A stretch of 64,000 nucleotides of DNA from Hypoxylon rubiginosum. Taxonomy: Eukaryota; Ascomycota; Sordariomycetes; Xylariales; Hypoxylaceae. The stretch lies in the NCBI GenBank assembly GCA_902806565.1, contig CADCXA010000022.1:81481-145480 (forward strand), given 5' to 3'. Below are positions 26,044-36,640 of the stretch, in pieces. Made by a program: the position numbers and the translations under genes. Below the pieces are notes generated by a model. It was given only the letters and a program-made list of their open reading frames with translations. It did no database searches and had not been told where the DNA came from. Within the stretch, counting starts at the first letter, position 1; every line of letters starts with the position of its first letter.

Positions 26044-26919
26044 AAAGGAGGTCGGAATTGGGTGAAGCACTAGTGGCAACGACTGTTCTAGAATTTCTGT
26101 CAATATCTTTGGATAGATATTGATGTCTCAAATTTCACGTCAATTCTCGTCTTAGACGACCTCGAAGACCTGTGCTCAATCGGGAATGATAGGTCATAAT
26201 CATATTCGGATGGCGAACTACGTTGCAGGCATGTCTGACAAAGTCGTCAAGGGTCAACTAAATTCCTGTTCTGTTAGTAAGAGATTCATTAGCAATGAGG
26301 ATTATTTTTACACATTAAACTCCCTTACATTCGGCAGTACCGTGTTGATGGTCACCTGGTCTTGTTGAGTGTTTGTAGGAGTCATCCATCACGGCGCAGC
26401 ATGGCATGCTAGGCAGCTTGATCTCAAACGATTATTGCCGGATCTCAAAATCCACCTTCTATCCACCCATCGGTCTGTTCTGCCTGCGGTACGAAAGAGA
26501 CCCTGGCTCGTTCCGAATCCACCGAAGCTTCGACGACAGGCATCTATCGCGAATGTCCAATCGGGTTGAGCCGCACTAAGCTTAAAAAGAACCGTTACCA
26601 TTCAGCTAATCTCAATTTCGCCGAGTCATTCCACTTCTTTATGCATCGAAAGAGCGGCTCCAAGTTTTCCTTCAGCTCTAGACCGTATTTGCCTAGGAAA
26701 CATGCTAGCTAGGCTGGTCACCCGCTGGCTGTGCCTCTATACTACGTAGTATAATTTCAAAAGTCCAAAATGTTGTTTTCAGGGGGTTCAAGTGATATAA
26801 ATACTGCCATTGTTCACGTCGCAATATTTCGTCAATATGAGAGAGAAGTACGCCCGCCTTCACTCTTTCAGTCATCTACCCTTCTTGTACGCACTCGTAG
26901 ACTTAAGATCTCGATCAAG
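26044..26919. other. Intergenic region downstream of the cyclase-glycosyltransferase
   Basis: Holds the 3' UTR of the fusion gene and the promoter of the secreted-protein gene. Short frames at 26186-26569 show no recognisable domain. A TATA box lies at 26796-26803. Confidence 0.4.
26796..26803 (+). promoter_or_regulatory. TATA box of small secreted protein gene
   Basis: TATAAATA about 124 bases before the ATG at 26920, well placed for a strongly expressed secreted-protein gene. Confidence 0.5.
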
Positions 26920-27650
26920 ATGTTCACCCAACTCGCCTTCGCCTCTCTCCTTGCCGCTATCCCGCTAGCGCATGCGACCCCTAACGTCACGGCCAAGGTT
27001 CTTCCTTCGGAAGATTGCTCGTCTTACCCCGGATATGATGCTACAACCAACACTGCTGGTCCTTGGACTATCCAGCTAGTCAACAGCGACAATGTGGCAA
27101 TTGAAGGGTTTAGCGACACTTCTGTTTACTCAATCTCATTCAATCCCAGCACCGATCGCAAGCCGAGTCTGCGATGGGGCTCTGTAAGTCGCGTTTCGCT
27201 GTCGAATCGCGTGCCAAGTCTAATCAAGCAATGCAGATCACGTTCCCCACGCGCAATGACATTGCGAAGAACCCGCTGAAGTGTGAAGCTGGTGTCCTCA
27301 AGGGTTGGGTGCCGACTGACCTGACGGCCGCCGGTGCGCCTATGAGCTACGTGTGGACCCCCTTGGTGCTTTCGGAGTACCCGTACGACGCCGCTCTGAT
27401 GTGGAAGATCGACGGCGAGGCGCCCCAGATCTTCGAGCACTACATCGGCGACGTCAAGCAGGATGGCGTGTTCCTGGGCAGCTACAACACGTCCACTTCC
27501 TGGGGCCTTAAGTACTATCCCGCAAGTTCCGGCTCGAGCGGCCAGGACTACTACTACAGTCGTCTGCTAGGACCTAACAGCGCGGATCCCACGACTGGTG
27601 CGCCGCTGTCCGCAAACGAGACTACGGCGTTTATCAAGATTACAGAATGA
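26920..27650 (+). CDS. Small secreted protein, uncharacterised
   Basis: Two exons, 26920-27183 and 27237-27650, give 225 residues. The 53-nt intron runs from GTAAGT to ATGCAG. The N-terminus MFTQLAFASLLAAIPLAHA is a textbook signal peptide. The mature protein is about 205 residues, rich in Thr, Ser, Pro and Tyr, with N-glycosylation sequons (NVT, NTS, NET). Cysteines are few (for example SEDCSSYPG and LKCEAG), so it is not a cysteine-rich effector. I do not recognise the family. It lies just after the fusion gene on the same strand, but a cluster role is not indicated. Confidence 0.78.
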
Positions 27651-27978
27651 TCTTTTTGAGATCTTTGAATCTTCCAGCAATATTCCAAGCTTTTGAAGGG
27701 AACTAGTTAGAGCAAGCATAATTGGGCTAGCGGGGCGACGGCATAGGAATATTACCTTAGGTATCTCACTTGTAAAGAACTTAAAGAACTCAGCTAATGA
27801 AGATTTAATTAACCTGGGAAGGTCACCATCATTTCTAGTATGCTTTATGGCATTGACGTTGGACTGCTCTAACCGTCACGTTTATTGATCTTGCAGCTAG
27901 ACAAATACGTAGATATTCATGTACTCCCATCCATACGTCCTACGAACAAGCAATGATCCATCTGAAGAATTTTCTATC
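27651..27978. other. Spacer between convergent secreted-protein and O-methyltransferase genes
   Basis: About 330 bases holding both 3' ends; no coding frame or RNA gene seen. Confidence 0.4.
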
Positions 27979-29389
27979 TTACCCCTCCCAAGTTGCCTCA
28001 AGGATAGCTAGACTAGAGCCCGGTGGTTGCTGCATTCCTTTGAAGACGAATCTTTGATCTGCTTGTTCAAACAGAGCCTTCCATTCGTCAAGGTCACGTT
28101 CCTTAGCATTGCCAATCTCAAGCATCGTGACGTCCATAGCTCTACCATACTCATTAGTGAATCAGGTTCAATTCTAACCGCTGTCGCAGACACCTACCTT
28201 AACTTTCGCTCAACGCTGTTAGGAAGGACACCAGGTGGTGGCATCACAAAGTCCATGATGAGAATCCTGGAGCCCTTCTTCAGAGCCGGCGCTAGGGCCC
28301 TGAGAATCTTGACACAGTACTTGTCCGGCCAGTTATGGAATACCCAGCGATAGAGATAGACCTCGGCGTTCTTGATGGGTTGCTCCTCGAAGAAATCATG
28401 AGCCATGAACTTGACGTCTACGTCGGGTTGTTCTCGGGAACTTGCTACCACCTCGGGTAAATCCTGTACGACCAAATGGAGGTTAGGATATTTTCGAGCC
28501 AGAGCAAATGCCGCATCACCATGGGATCCACCTAGATCGATGACAGTACCGTGCCCAAGTGAACTCCAGGAGTAATTGTCGGTCAGATGATGTAAGGAAT
28601 ACCCAGGTCCTGTCGTAAAGAAGCTCATAGCACCACCAAACCGCCGCGCCCGCTCAGGATCTTCGTAAAGATCGATGTAAAAAGGTTTAGAAGTCCCGTT
28701 AGCCAGAGAGAAGCCCTAGGTATCATCAGCAGATAGCCATCATGATTCGAGATGTTTTTACATACAGTCTGGCTAGGCTCTTCCGCAAGAGGCCATTTCG
28801 CCAACGCATCCACAGCTTTTTCGGCTGACGGCCACATATCGTCTACATTTGCCCCCACCCAATCGGCGACATTCGAATTCTCTGAAATCTGTTTAGAGGC
28901 TGCGGAGTGGGCCATAACCCCTGGACGAGGCTCCCTGAAGACGCGGCACGCAATACCCATGCGTAAGATACGACGAAGTGCGGCGCAGTCAACACCGACA
29001 GAGGCTGCTAGGTCTTCATAGCTGATCTCCCCATCCACGGGCACTTTCTTAGCAATATCAAATTTCGAGATGAACTTCAAATACACCAGCTGATTGTGCT
29101 ATTTCCATATCAGCTACTATGACGTGCTGTATCGTTAGCGGACAGCGCATACCGTATGGTTGAAGATTAACTCCCTCGGTCCCTGGAGAAGATCGTTAAG
29201 CTCTTGGCTTGCCTCGAGGGCCACGCCACGGGACTTTTCAATATCAGGCGGTAGGTTAAGATCGCTCGGGCCATCGGCTTCGAATGACGGGTACGGCAAG
29301 CCTTTCTCAGAGAGATAGTTATCAATCCGGTTCGTATGAGTTGCTACGGTAGCCGCTAGTTCGGCAATTTTGCTTTGGGGTGATGCCAT
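27979..29389 (-). CDS. SAM-dependent O-methyltransferase (caffeate/sterigmatocystin OMT class)
   Basis: Four exons on the minus strand: 29389-29153, 29098-28766, 28715-28198 and 28141-27979, giving 416 residues. Introns are 50-56 nt with standard signals. The N-terminal half is the dimerisation/winged-helix part, including QLVYLKFISKFDIAKKVP. The C-terminal half is the Rossmann methyltransferase, with SAM motif I VIDLGGSHGDAAFALA (about 248-263), VQDLPEVV, and FHNWPD carrying the presumed catalytic His317. ILIMDFVMPPPG follows. The start is ATG 29389; the frame extends to a TTG at 29401. It is divergent from an FAD-linked oxidase gene. In fungi this class methylates small-molecule hydroxyls. 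Whether it acts on the triterpenoid is unknown, since enfumafungin itself needs no O-methylation that I recall. Confidence 0.9.
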
Positions 29390-30027
29390 TGCGTACTTCA
29401 AAGCAGCCTTTAGGGGATAGCTTCCCCGAAAGGAGTGAGGACAATCCAGAGACCCAATTCAAGACCGTATTAATCCGCAAGGCAGTATGCAATCTATAGA
29501 TCTTAATACGAGCAACGTAAATCCTATAAAATCGTGATCGTTATAGCGCTACTGTTAAGCCCTACCGATAGCAGCGCGGGTGATTAATAACGTACCTAGG
29601 TAGGTAGGCCCAATTTCTCTCTTTCTCACGCTCCGCGGTGGTGCAGACAAAGAAACGAAGTCATAGTGAGAGCGGGGAAGCTATTGCTCAGGTTCCATTC
29701 ATAGTATGCACATATATGTATGTTGGTACAGTTGGCTCCTTGGGCTACAGCATGCAAGGGATCAGAACCTAGGAGGTACGTAAGCACCATGTATCCTCAA
29801 GGTCAACCCAACCACCTTTCTTGACTATTTCAGACCTCTGCCTAGTATGGTCTGCTCTATCCCTAGGCGACTACTATAGCCCCAATAATTTGTCTATTGC
29901 GTATCCTGCTCTCTTTGCCATCTGTTTGTCCTCATACGAAATAGTCTTATTAGTTCGATGGTTTGATCATTGGATTTACTCGTATACTAGTGTACTAAGT
30001 ACCGCTCGCCCCAACAATTTATTCATA
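29390..30027. promoter_or_regulatory. Divergent promoter between O-methyltransferase and FAD oxidase
   Basis: These 638 bases separate two start codons facing away from each other, implying a shared regulatory region. It carries a TACCTAGGTAGGTAGG palindromic motif at about 29594-29609. An upstream in-frame extension of the oxidase (29821-30027) starts without ATG and is probably leader. Confidence 0.4.
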
Positions 30028-31568
30028 ATGTCAGTCTCCGAGGCGATCGAGGCGGTCAAGAAGACCTCGGGGGGTTTGGTTATTCTCCGCGGAAGCGAGC
30101 AATATGATAAAATCACCGGCTCATACTTCTCGGAGCTAGAACGCGAGTTAAAGCCTGAATGCTTCCTCGTCCCGAACTCGGCGTCGCAAGTCGCGGATAT
30201 AGTAAAGGCTATAAAGCCTTTTGCGCTCCTCTCAAAGGTCGCGATTTGCGGTTCCGGTCAACAGGCGACACCCGCTGTTGCGAATGTCCGCGATAGTCTC
30301 ACAATCCATCTGCGTAATCTCCGAGGAGTTAAGATTGACATGGAGAGAAAATCGCCTCAGTTGCGGCTGGAGAACAGATGGGGAATGTGTACGAAGCCGT
30401 GAATGCTGCAGGGCTCGGTGTTGTGGGTAATCGACACTCCAGTGGCGGAATAGGAGGAGACGCTCCTCAAGGCTGGTTCTACTGTCTCTCTTCGATTTTC
30501 CCCCGTTGTAACTCTTTTTAGGGGGGTTGTCATACTTCTCTTATGCTCGGGGCTTCGTTTGCGACAACGTAGTCAATTACGAAATTGTCCTTTCCAGCGG
30601 AGAGATCGTGAATGCCAATGCCGAATCCAATAGCGACTTATGGATTGCTCTCAAGGGTGGAGGCAATAACTTCGGCATCGTCACTCGCTTCGACCTCAGC
30701 GTCTTCGAGCAAGGCCAGCTATGGGGCGGCAAACTCTTCTACTTCCAACCTAGCTTCAACGGACAGATACAAGCTCTCGTCGACTACCTGCGCCGCCCGA
30801 AAGCTGACGTCGATATTCATATTTGTGTTAGCCTCGGATATGCCGCCGCCCTTGGTGATATTATGTGCATGAACGACGTCTTCTGCACACGACCGGAAAA
30901 GCCGAAAGCACTTGAACCATTTGTGGATATCCAACCTCAGATCGACCAGATGAAGACATTACGTGTTGATAGTCTAAAGGGCTTCACTGACGAAGCATTT
31001 TCCGGTGCGCTTTCAAACAGGTAGGTGCTTCAATACCTGGTAGGAGTGGCCTTTGCTAGCTCTACAGATGTTAATAACACATAGGGTGGTCAAAATGTCC
31101 ACAACAGTCAAGGCGGATACAAGAATCCTCGAGTATTCCGTAGAGACGTATCGTGCGTCCCTTGAAAAGCTGAGGGGGGTGGGAAACCTTCTTTTCTCAA
31201 TGACGTTCGAACCTTTGGCTGTGTCCATGATGGAGCAGTCAATTGCTCGGGGTGGGAACTCTCTAGGGCTTAAGCCGTCAAATGGTCCACTTGTTGTGGT
31301 GCTATTCTACACCTCCTGGGACAATTCCAATGACGATGGAGTGGTGTACAATGTCAACAAAGTGGCTCTCGAGAACATTGACAACGAAGCACAAAGTAAG
31401 AACTTGTCTACGAACTATCGATGCTTGAACTACGCATCCACGCACCAAAATCCAATTGGTTCATACGGGTCTGAGAGTATGATGCAGCTACAAGCTGTCA
31501 GCTCGAAGTACGACCCTGAAGGATTCTTCCAAACTGCAGGTACAGGACCATTCAAGCTATCGACATAA
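30028..31568 (+). pseudogene. FAD-linked oxidase (BBE-type, cytosolic) with apparent frameshift
   Basis: From the ATG at 30028, the product resembles PCMH-type FAD oxidases: PNSASQVADIVKAI, then CGSGQQATPAVANV, VCDNVVNYEIVLSSGEIVNA, ALKGGGNNFGIVTRFDL and a C-terminal SSKYDPEGFFQT. Three oddities are visible. First, an AAAA run at about 30346-30350 shifts the frame before the AAGEQMGNVYEAVNAAGLG segment; one base seems missing. Second, the intron at about 30471-30520 needs a GC donor (CAAG|GCTGGT) to join GGDAPQ to GGLSYFSYARG. Third, the family's flavin-attaching His is replaced by Gln (SGQQ where RSGGH is usual). A normal intron lies at 31021-31084. It has no signal peptide. It is either a recent pseudogene or a gene with an assembly error. 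Confidence 0.7.
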
Positions 31569-33476
31569 CTACCTGGTAGGCAAATTGTTTATCCATTACG
31601 AACCATTACGAAAAACTCAAATACGTGGGTGATTGTAGATATTGGGTATTGGGGAAAGAAAAGAAAAGAAGGGGAAAAAAAGGTGTTACCTGGGGGATTC
31701 TAACCTACAAGCAACCACAGTAAAGATTTTTTTAAAAAGTAACATTCCAAGGCTAACCAACTAGGCCACTACCTTCTGTAACCAACAACTAGGATGGAGA
31801 GTACAGTTACGGTGTTAGCGGCAACCCGGGACATGTTGAATTACTGCTGCATTAAAACATATTATAAGCCTTACTTTAGGTAGGTAGGTATGCTACGGTT
31901 TTTTTAACCTACCTAGGTACCTACCTATTACGGATATATGTATATATTCAGGACTAAACACAATTTTGCAGCAAGTCGAGAGGGTGGCCGTTGATGGCGG
32001 ACCCCCATTGAGTCTTCGCTTTCCAACGTTTGCTGCTATATCGCAGGATGTGATCACCAACTTCTGTGTGGATAATGTCAGCAAGATGATGGAGGCTGCG
32101 TCGGTACGACTCTAAAAAGGGGTTCTAACAATTGCAGAGTGGGGGGCTATTGTTGCGAAATATATGAAGAATATTCCTGGATTGCTGATTGTACCAGGGT
32201 GGTTTATATTCTTCTATAACTGCACAAAATTCCTCCAACCTCACATAGATCCATCAACCCGCCAGCAGAGTGCAATCCACCACACCTATCACACCAAGGA
32301 CCCTTGGTATCGTGTGCCTATATACTCGTGTGTAGGTGTAGAGTGTATTAAACATGGGGCCGATACATTTTAATTATCCATGTGGGATGAGGGTATCGTC
32401 AATCTCGTCGCTACTACCCTCACCTACATCCTAAGTACCTCGAACATTAATACTTGTTAAAATTACAAAGGATGCTAAGGTATTAAGATACTGGTATTTA
32501 CCTTAACGCTACTTAGGAACGAAGGATGGCCTTATATATTCATCTTAAGGATCAGGATAAGATGGATGACTAGAATTTTGACTCGAATCTCGACAAGAAA
32601 ATCATCCTACGTTGATTTCTTATTTTTTCTTTTGATGGGCTGATAACATTCAAATCAGAATCAGGACCCCTGAACACCGGAAACCAGTATCTTAGATGTG
32701 TTAAATATAAGGAGGCTGGTATCTCCCCTTCTTTTGATGCCCCTTTCTGCAAAATCTGTCGCCACCCCAGCCACTTTAGCCACACTATTAGTGTACCAGC
32801 CAAAACTACTAGTAAACACTAACAATGGCACTGGAAATTTCGAGGTTCCCACATATACTTAAGCAACCGCACCTAATCTACGTGGTGTACGACACTCACT
32901 ACGGCCTCACCGTGGGGTGAATTGCAGCTCTGCTCGTCAGCGTAGGCCCAAATCTTCTGTTGCGACAAGTCAGTCCAACGAGGATAATGTGTACCTCAAT
33001 CCTGGGTCACTAACAGTTACTTTTCAACGTTACCCATCGCGTTGCCGTTAAGACGTCTGGACTACTGACATTATATACGTTAGGAAGCTCGAGATCTGCT
33101 CAATAGAAGGCTAAGCTATGAGCGCGCAGCATGAAGCTCAAGCTGGACGCCACACTTCGCGACATCTGTCAAGTCTTTAGTTACCATCCTAATGTAGAGA
33201 TCAACCAGTAAGGTCAATAAAGAAGGCTCAGCTGGTTGATATACATGAGACTATTCAGGTATGTGTTTACCCTCTATTCTATTCACTTATCTCATATTCT
33301 GCCTTAGGTACATGCGCGATGTTGGTTCCAATGTAACCTTGAATCTGCGCCGCAATGAATATGCTGGGCCTTACATAAGCCACGCCATCGTTGCCTGATT
33401 TATTACTTCAGCTCTGATATTAATTTTGTGTCTCAATTTGAACAAGCTTACCAGATACCCAGGTATCCAACTGAAG
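31569..33476. other. Intergenic region with low-complexity patches
   Basis: No gene is supported in these 1.9 kb. There is a purine-rich run at about 31650-31685. An inverted arrangement of AGGTAGGTAGG (31877-31887) and ACCTACCTAGGTACCTACC (31908-31926) could form a cruciform. The remaining short frames have no recognisable domain. Confidence 0.4.
31877..31927. repeat. Palindromic TAGGTACCTA cluster
   Basis: AGGTAGGTAGG and ACCTACCTAGGTACCTACC are separated by about 20 T-rich bases. The same motif occurs near 9690-9735, 19069-19095, 22129-22146, 29594-29609 and 40408-40430, always intergenic. Confidence 0.45.
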
Positions 33477-35160
33477 ATGCCGCAACTACAAGATGTTCCC
33501 AACGAGACCTTGGCGTCCATCGTCGCCCATTTAGTACGCTCCATTGGCATTGGCAAAGCTACCCGCCTTAGATCTGTCAATAGTAGGCTACTCGTACAGT
33601 TATCCCCGACATGAGTATAATCTGACACATTCACTAGAATCGTTCAATTCCGCAGTACTCTACGCCATCTGCGTGGCTCAGATCGTCGACATCAATGATC
33701 CAGCTACTCCAAATTTGCCTTTTCTCATCTCACCGCCTCTCAAAGGGCAGATACTCATGACGAAATCATGCTCAGACGAGGCGAAGACGGAGCCTATTCT
33801 TCGGGCCCTTGCTGACTTGAATCAAGCGCTAGACGACTTGACCCATGCAACAGGGGAACAGCAAATCCAACAGCATCGAGTAATTGCAGAGGCAATTGCT
33901 CACATGTACCCGTCACGGAACTCCAATCGCGGGATCCTACCAATGAGTATACACCATCTCGTATGCGGGGCAGTGGTCCTCGGCGACCTCAGCTTGGTAA
34001 AGCAGCTGCTAGAGGACTATGTATCAGCCGAAACCAATGACTCCGATAGGAGGTACAAAGTAGCCTACGTTATCGAGGGGGAAAGCAGTTATCTCGGACG
34101 GCCTCTGCAATTGGCTGCAGCTTGGGGTCATACTGAACTGGTCCAATACCTCCTGGACAACGGTGCAGATCCGCGTCAGAGTCGGGACAATAGGATCTGG
34201 GAACCGCACATGTACGTTGGTGTTGGTATGACAAACGTATGTCGACGCCCCGATGGAAGCGCCCTAGGAGCCGCCGTCCGTGGTGTCCATAAAGATACCA
34301 CACAGCTCCTCCTACAGCCCAAGTACCTCATCTCATCTAAAATGGCCGAATACTTCCGAGTTATCGTCGCTGCTGGCCAGACTGGCCAGCTTGACCTCCT
34401 GCACGACCTTGTAAAAGCCACGGGGATGTCTCTATCCCACTTCCCCGGTCTTGGAGAAGAGCTCCTGTGGCATGCAGCGTATAGCGGGCAATACGAGGTG
34501 TCACAAATGGTCCTCGACAGCGGCATAGATGTGAACGTAGCGCCAGTTCCAGACTGCCGCGCGTATGGCTGTGCACTGAGCATTGCTGCGTGTCTGGGAA
34601 ACGTCCGCATGGCTCGTTTCCTACTTGATCGTGGAGCAGACCCGAGGTTCTCGCACGATAGCCAAAATCATCTCAACCCTATAGAAATCTCCGCGCATCG
34701 TGGCCATCAGGAAGTGGTTGAACTCTTGCTCGCGCATGGCGCCGACCCTCTAAGGGCATTCGAAAGGGCCGCGGACGGGGGGCAAGTGCGCATAGTAGAT
34801 TGGCTTTTGAAACAATATCCCAAATTGCATCTAGAGCCGTCTATTGACGGTCTGCCAGCTTGGACGGAAGCACTGCGGAAGGCTATTCTTATAAAGAATC
34901 CGACCATAATTACTATGCTCGTCAAACATGGTGTTCCACTAAGCCATACATACTCAGACTACGGTCCCATAGCGCTGGCAAAAAGGTTTGCAGCGGACTG
35001 GATAGTGGAGTTTCTCTTGTCACTCGGGGCTGAAGACGAGGAGTATGACTTACGCAACAGATATGAGGCCGAATACTTTGAGCGAGTTTACAGCTCCTTA
35101 CCGGAGCGAAGTAGAGTACGTATCACTAAGCGAACTTGGGAATGGGTGGGTAAGTATTAA
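33477..35160 (+). CDS. F-box-like/ankyrin-repeat protein
   Basis: Two exons, 33477-33582 and 33638-35160, give 542 residues. The 55-nt intron (GTAGGC...CTGACACATTCACTAG) joins SVN to KSFNSAVLYAI. The N-terminal 45 residues, DVPNETLASIVAHLV followed by RLRSVNKSFN, look like an F-box-like helix bundle. From about residue 180 there are ankyrin-type units, such as GRPLQLAAAWGHTELVQYLL with NGADPRQ, and IEISAHRGHQEVVELLLAHG. Such proteins are numerous in Pezizomycotina; they may act as substrate adaptors of ubiquitin ligases, but the partner is unknown. No membrane segment or signal peptide. Independent of the biosynthetic cluster as far as can be seen. Confidence 0.85.
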
Positions 35161-35427
35161 GGAAATTAATATAATTTTTTAAAGTATTATCTATATATTA
35201 TTATATTTTATAACCACTTTATTATTTTATTATTAATATATAAATATATTAATAACTAAGATAATTACTAAGGTAATTACTAAGGTAATCGCTAAAAAAA
35301 AAAAAAAACCCACGGGTGACCTATAAGTTTAGAAAGAACCCACGGGTGACCCATAGGTTGAAAAAAAAAACCCATAGGTGACCCATGGGTCCGTGGGTGG
35401 TAGGTGATGGGTTTTTTTTGGCACACC
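35161..35427. repeat. AT-rich spacer with GGGTGACCCAT repeat array
   Basis: After an AT-rich stretch (35161-35293) come three copies of an approximately 24-base unit, ACCCACGGGTGACCCATAGG. They start near 35308, 35338 and 35369, each preceded by a poly-A run. A near-inverted GGGTCCGTGGGTGG...GATGGG lies at about 35387-35411. The array sits between two convergent genes and resembles the end of a degenerate repeat element. Confidence 0.55.
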
Positions 35428-36442
35428 CTAACCGAGCCTCCCAAAAGTCACGATACTTAAGGGACCAGTACGAGCATCGGGTGAGCCCAAACTTTCCGAC
35501 AGCTTGGAAAGGATCGGAGCCAAATATGTCTTGGCGATGGGGGCCAGAGTCGGAATACAAGCGATGGTAATACAGATCCATAGCTCTAGTGTTGTTGTCA
35601 GGGCAAGGGTTGGCATGTTGTAGACGAAGTCGCTCGAGCTGTTTTCAACAAGATCAACTATTCTCCATATCATTATACCAATAGTTCTGCTCAGTTGTCA
35701 GTGGTAGCTGCCTCGCAAGTCGAAATGGCTATGACATACATGAATCCAAGGCTGAACAATATACTAACGGTGATCTTGTTGCGCAAGCGCATGTTCAAAT
35801 TCCATAAAAAGGGCATAGGGAGTATGATGATGAGAATGTCGATTATCAAGTTTGTGCTTACCGAACCCAGCTGGCCAATGATCATGTCGCGACAATAACC
35901 ATCTGGCCTTGGATTCCACAACTGCGAGATATCCGGTGAGCAAGTTGCAAGGAAGACAGCCAAGAAGGAAATGCAATAAGCCACAGATATAAACATCAAA
36001 GCATAAGATAAATGCTTGAATTGTTTGATCGAGAATATACGGGTGTAAAGGGACAGGACCGAAAGTTTGAAAGCAGTGGTTCCCAATGTCCATGGAACCT
36101 GGCAAGCCGGAAGTGCCTTGAACGCAACTTGGAGTTCTGTTGGTGATAGATCAGATTGTAGGTGACCCATGCCACCGGCAAAGATGACCCAAATTACGAC
36201 GCCCTCAAGAGCAAGTGAGTTAATCTAGATAGACATAATATTAGATCAACCTTAACTGTGGATATAGGGGTTTTAAAAGCGCTAACCAAGGCAAAGACAA
36301 TCAGGTAATCATCCGTATAGATGCGACGTTTGATAAGGTGCGCTGCCCAAAAACGGAGAAATACGAAAAGATTATTAACAATTGTGAAAACGATGGTCCA
36401 GATGAGGAGATCAATGCCTTCTTTCGTAGGGGGTAAAGCCAT
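35428..36442 (-). CDS. Rhodopsin-like integral membrane protein (fungal-specific)
   Basis: Three exons on the minus strand, 36442-36287, 36224-35740 and 35686-35428, give 299 residues. Introns of 62 and 53 nt (the second GTATGT...CTGACAACTGAGCAG) close in frame. The protein has about seven hydrophobic segments, the first in DLLIWTIVFTIVNNLFVFLR. It shows family landmarks: RRIYTDDYLIVFAL, TAFKLSVLSLYTRIF, a SPDISQLWNPRPDGYC loop, and DFVYNMPTLALTTTLELW near the C-terminus. The family (fungal rhodopsin-domain, SAT4/Pth11-related) is large, with few known functions; some members sense host or surface cues. The start is ATG 36442, only about 60 bases from the flanking transposon end. Confidence 0.85.
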
Positions 36443-36503
36443 GACTGAGGTGGAATAAATTGAGCCGAACAATTCGCTGCTGTGAGGTATGCGGGACACC
36501 CTA

Positions 36504-36640
36504 GGGTGGACCATAAGGCCCAAAACCGCCAACCCCGCCAATTCCAAAAGGTCCGTATTTTCATTCTTAAATACTGTGGTTTTAGCACTGTATTTTCCCT
36601 ATAATTATAAGGCTGAGGCCTTGTAATATAGGTCCTAGAG
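36504..36640 (+). repeat. Left terminal inverted repeat
   Basis: Matches the reverse complement of 39979-40118 with scattered C-to-T type differences and small gaps. It ends about 60 bases from the rhodopsin-like gene's ATG and so probably lies in its promoter. Confidence 0.8.

Noticed and set aside
26369..26569. Frame starting GVIHHGAAWH, reminiscent of the glycosyltransferase HHGGAG motif
   Set aside because: Only a few residues match and the rest has no glycosyltransferase features; not a duplicated domain.
30302..30370. An intron explaining the FAD oxidase frame change
   Set aside because: The only GT...CAG pair (GTTAAG...CTCAG) would be about 33 nt, below the usable intron size; a frameshift fits better.
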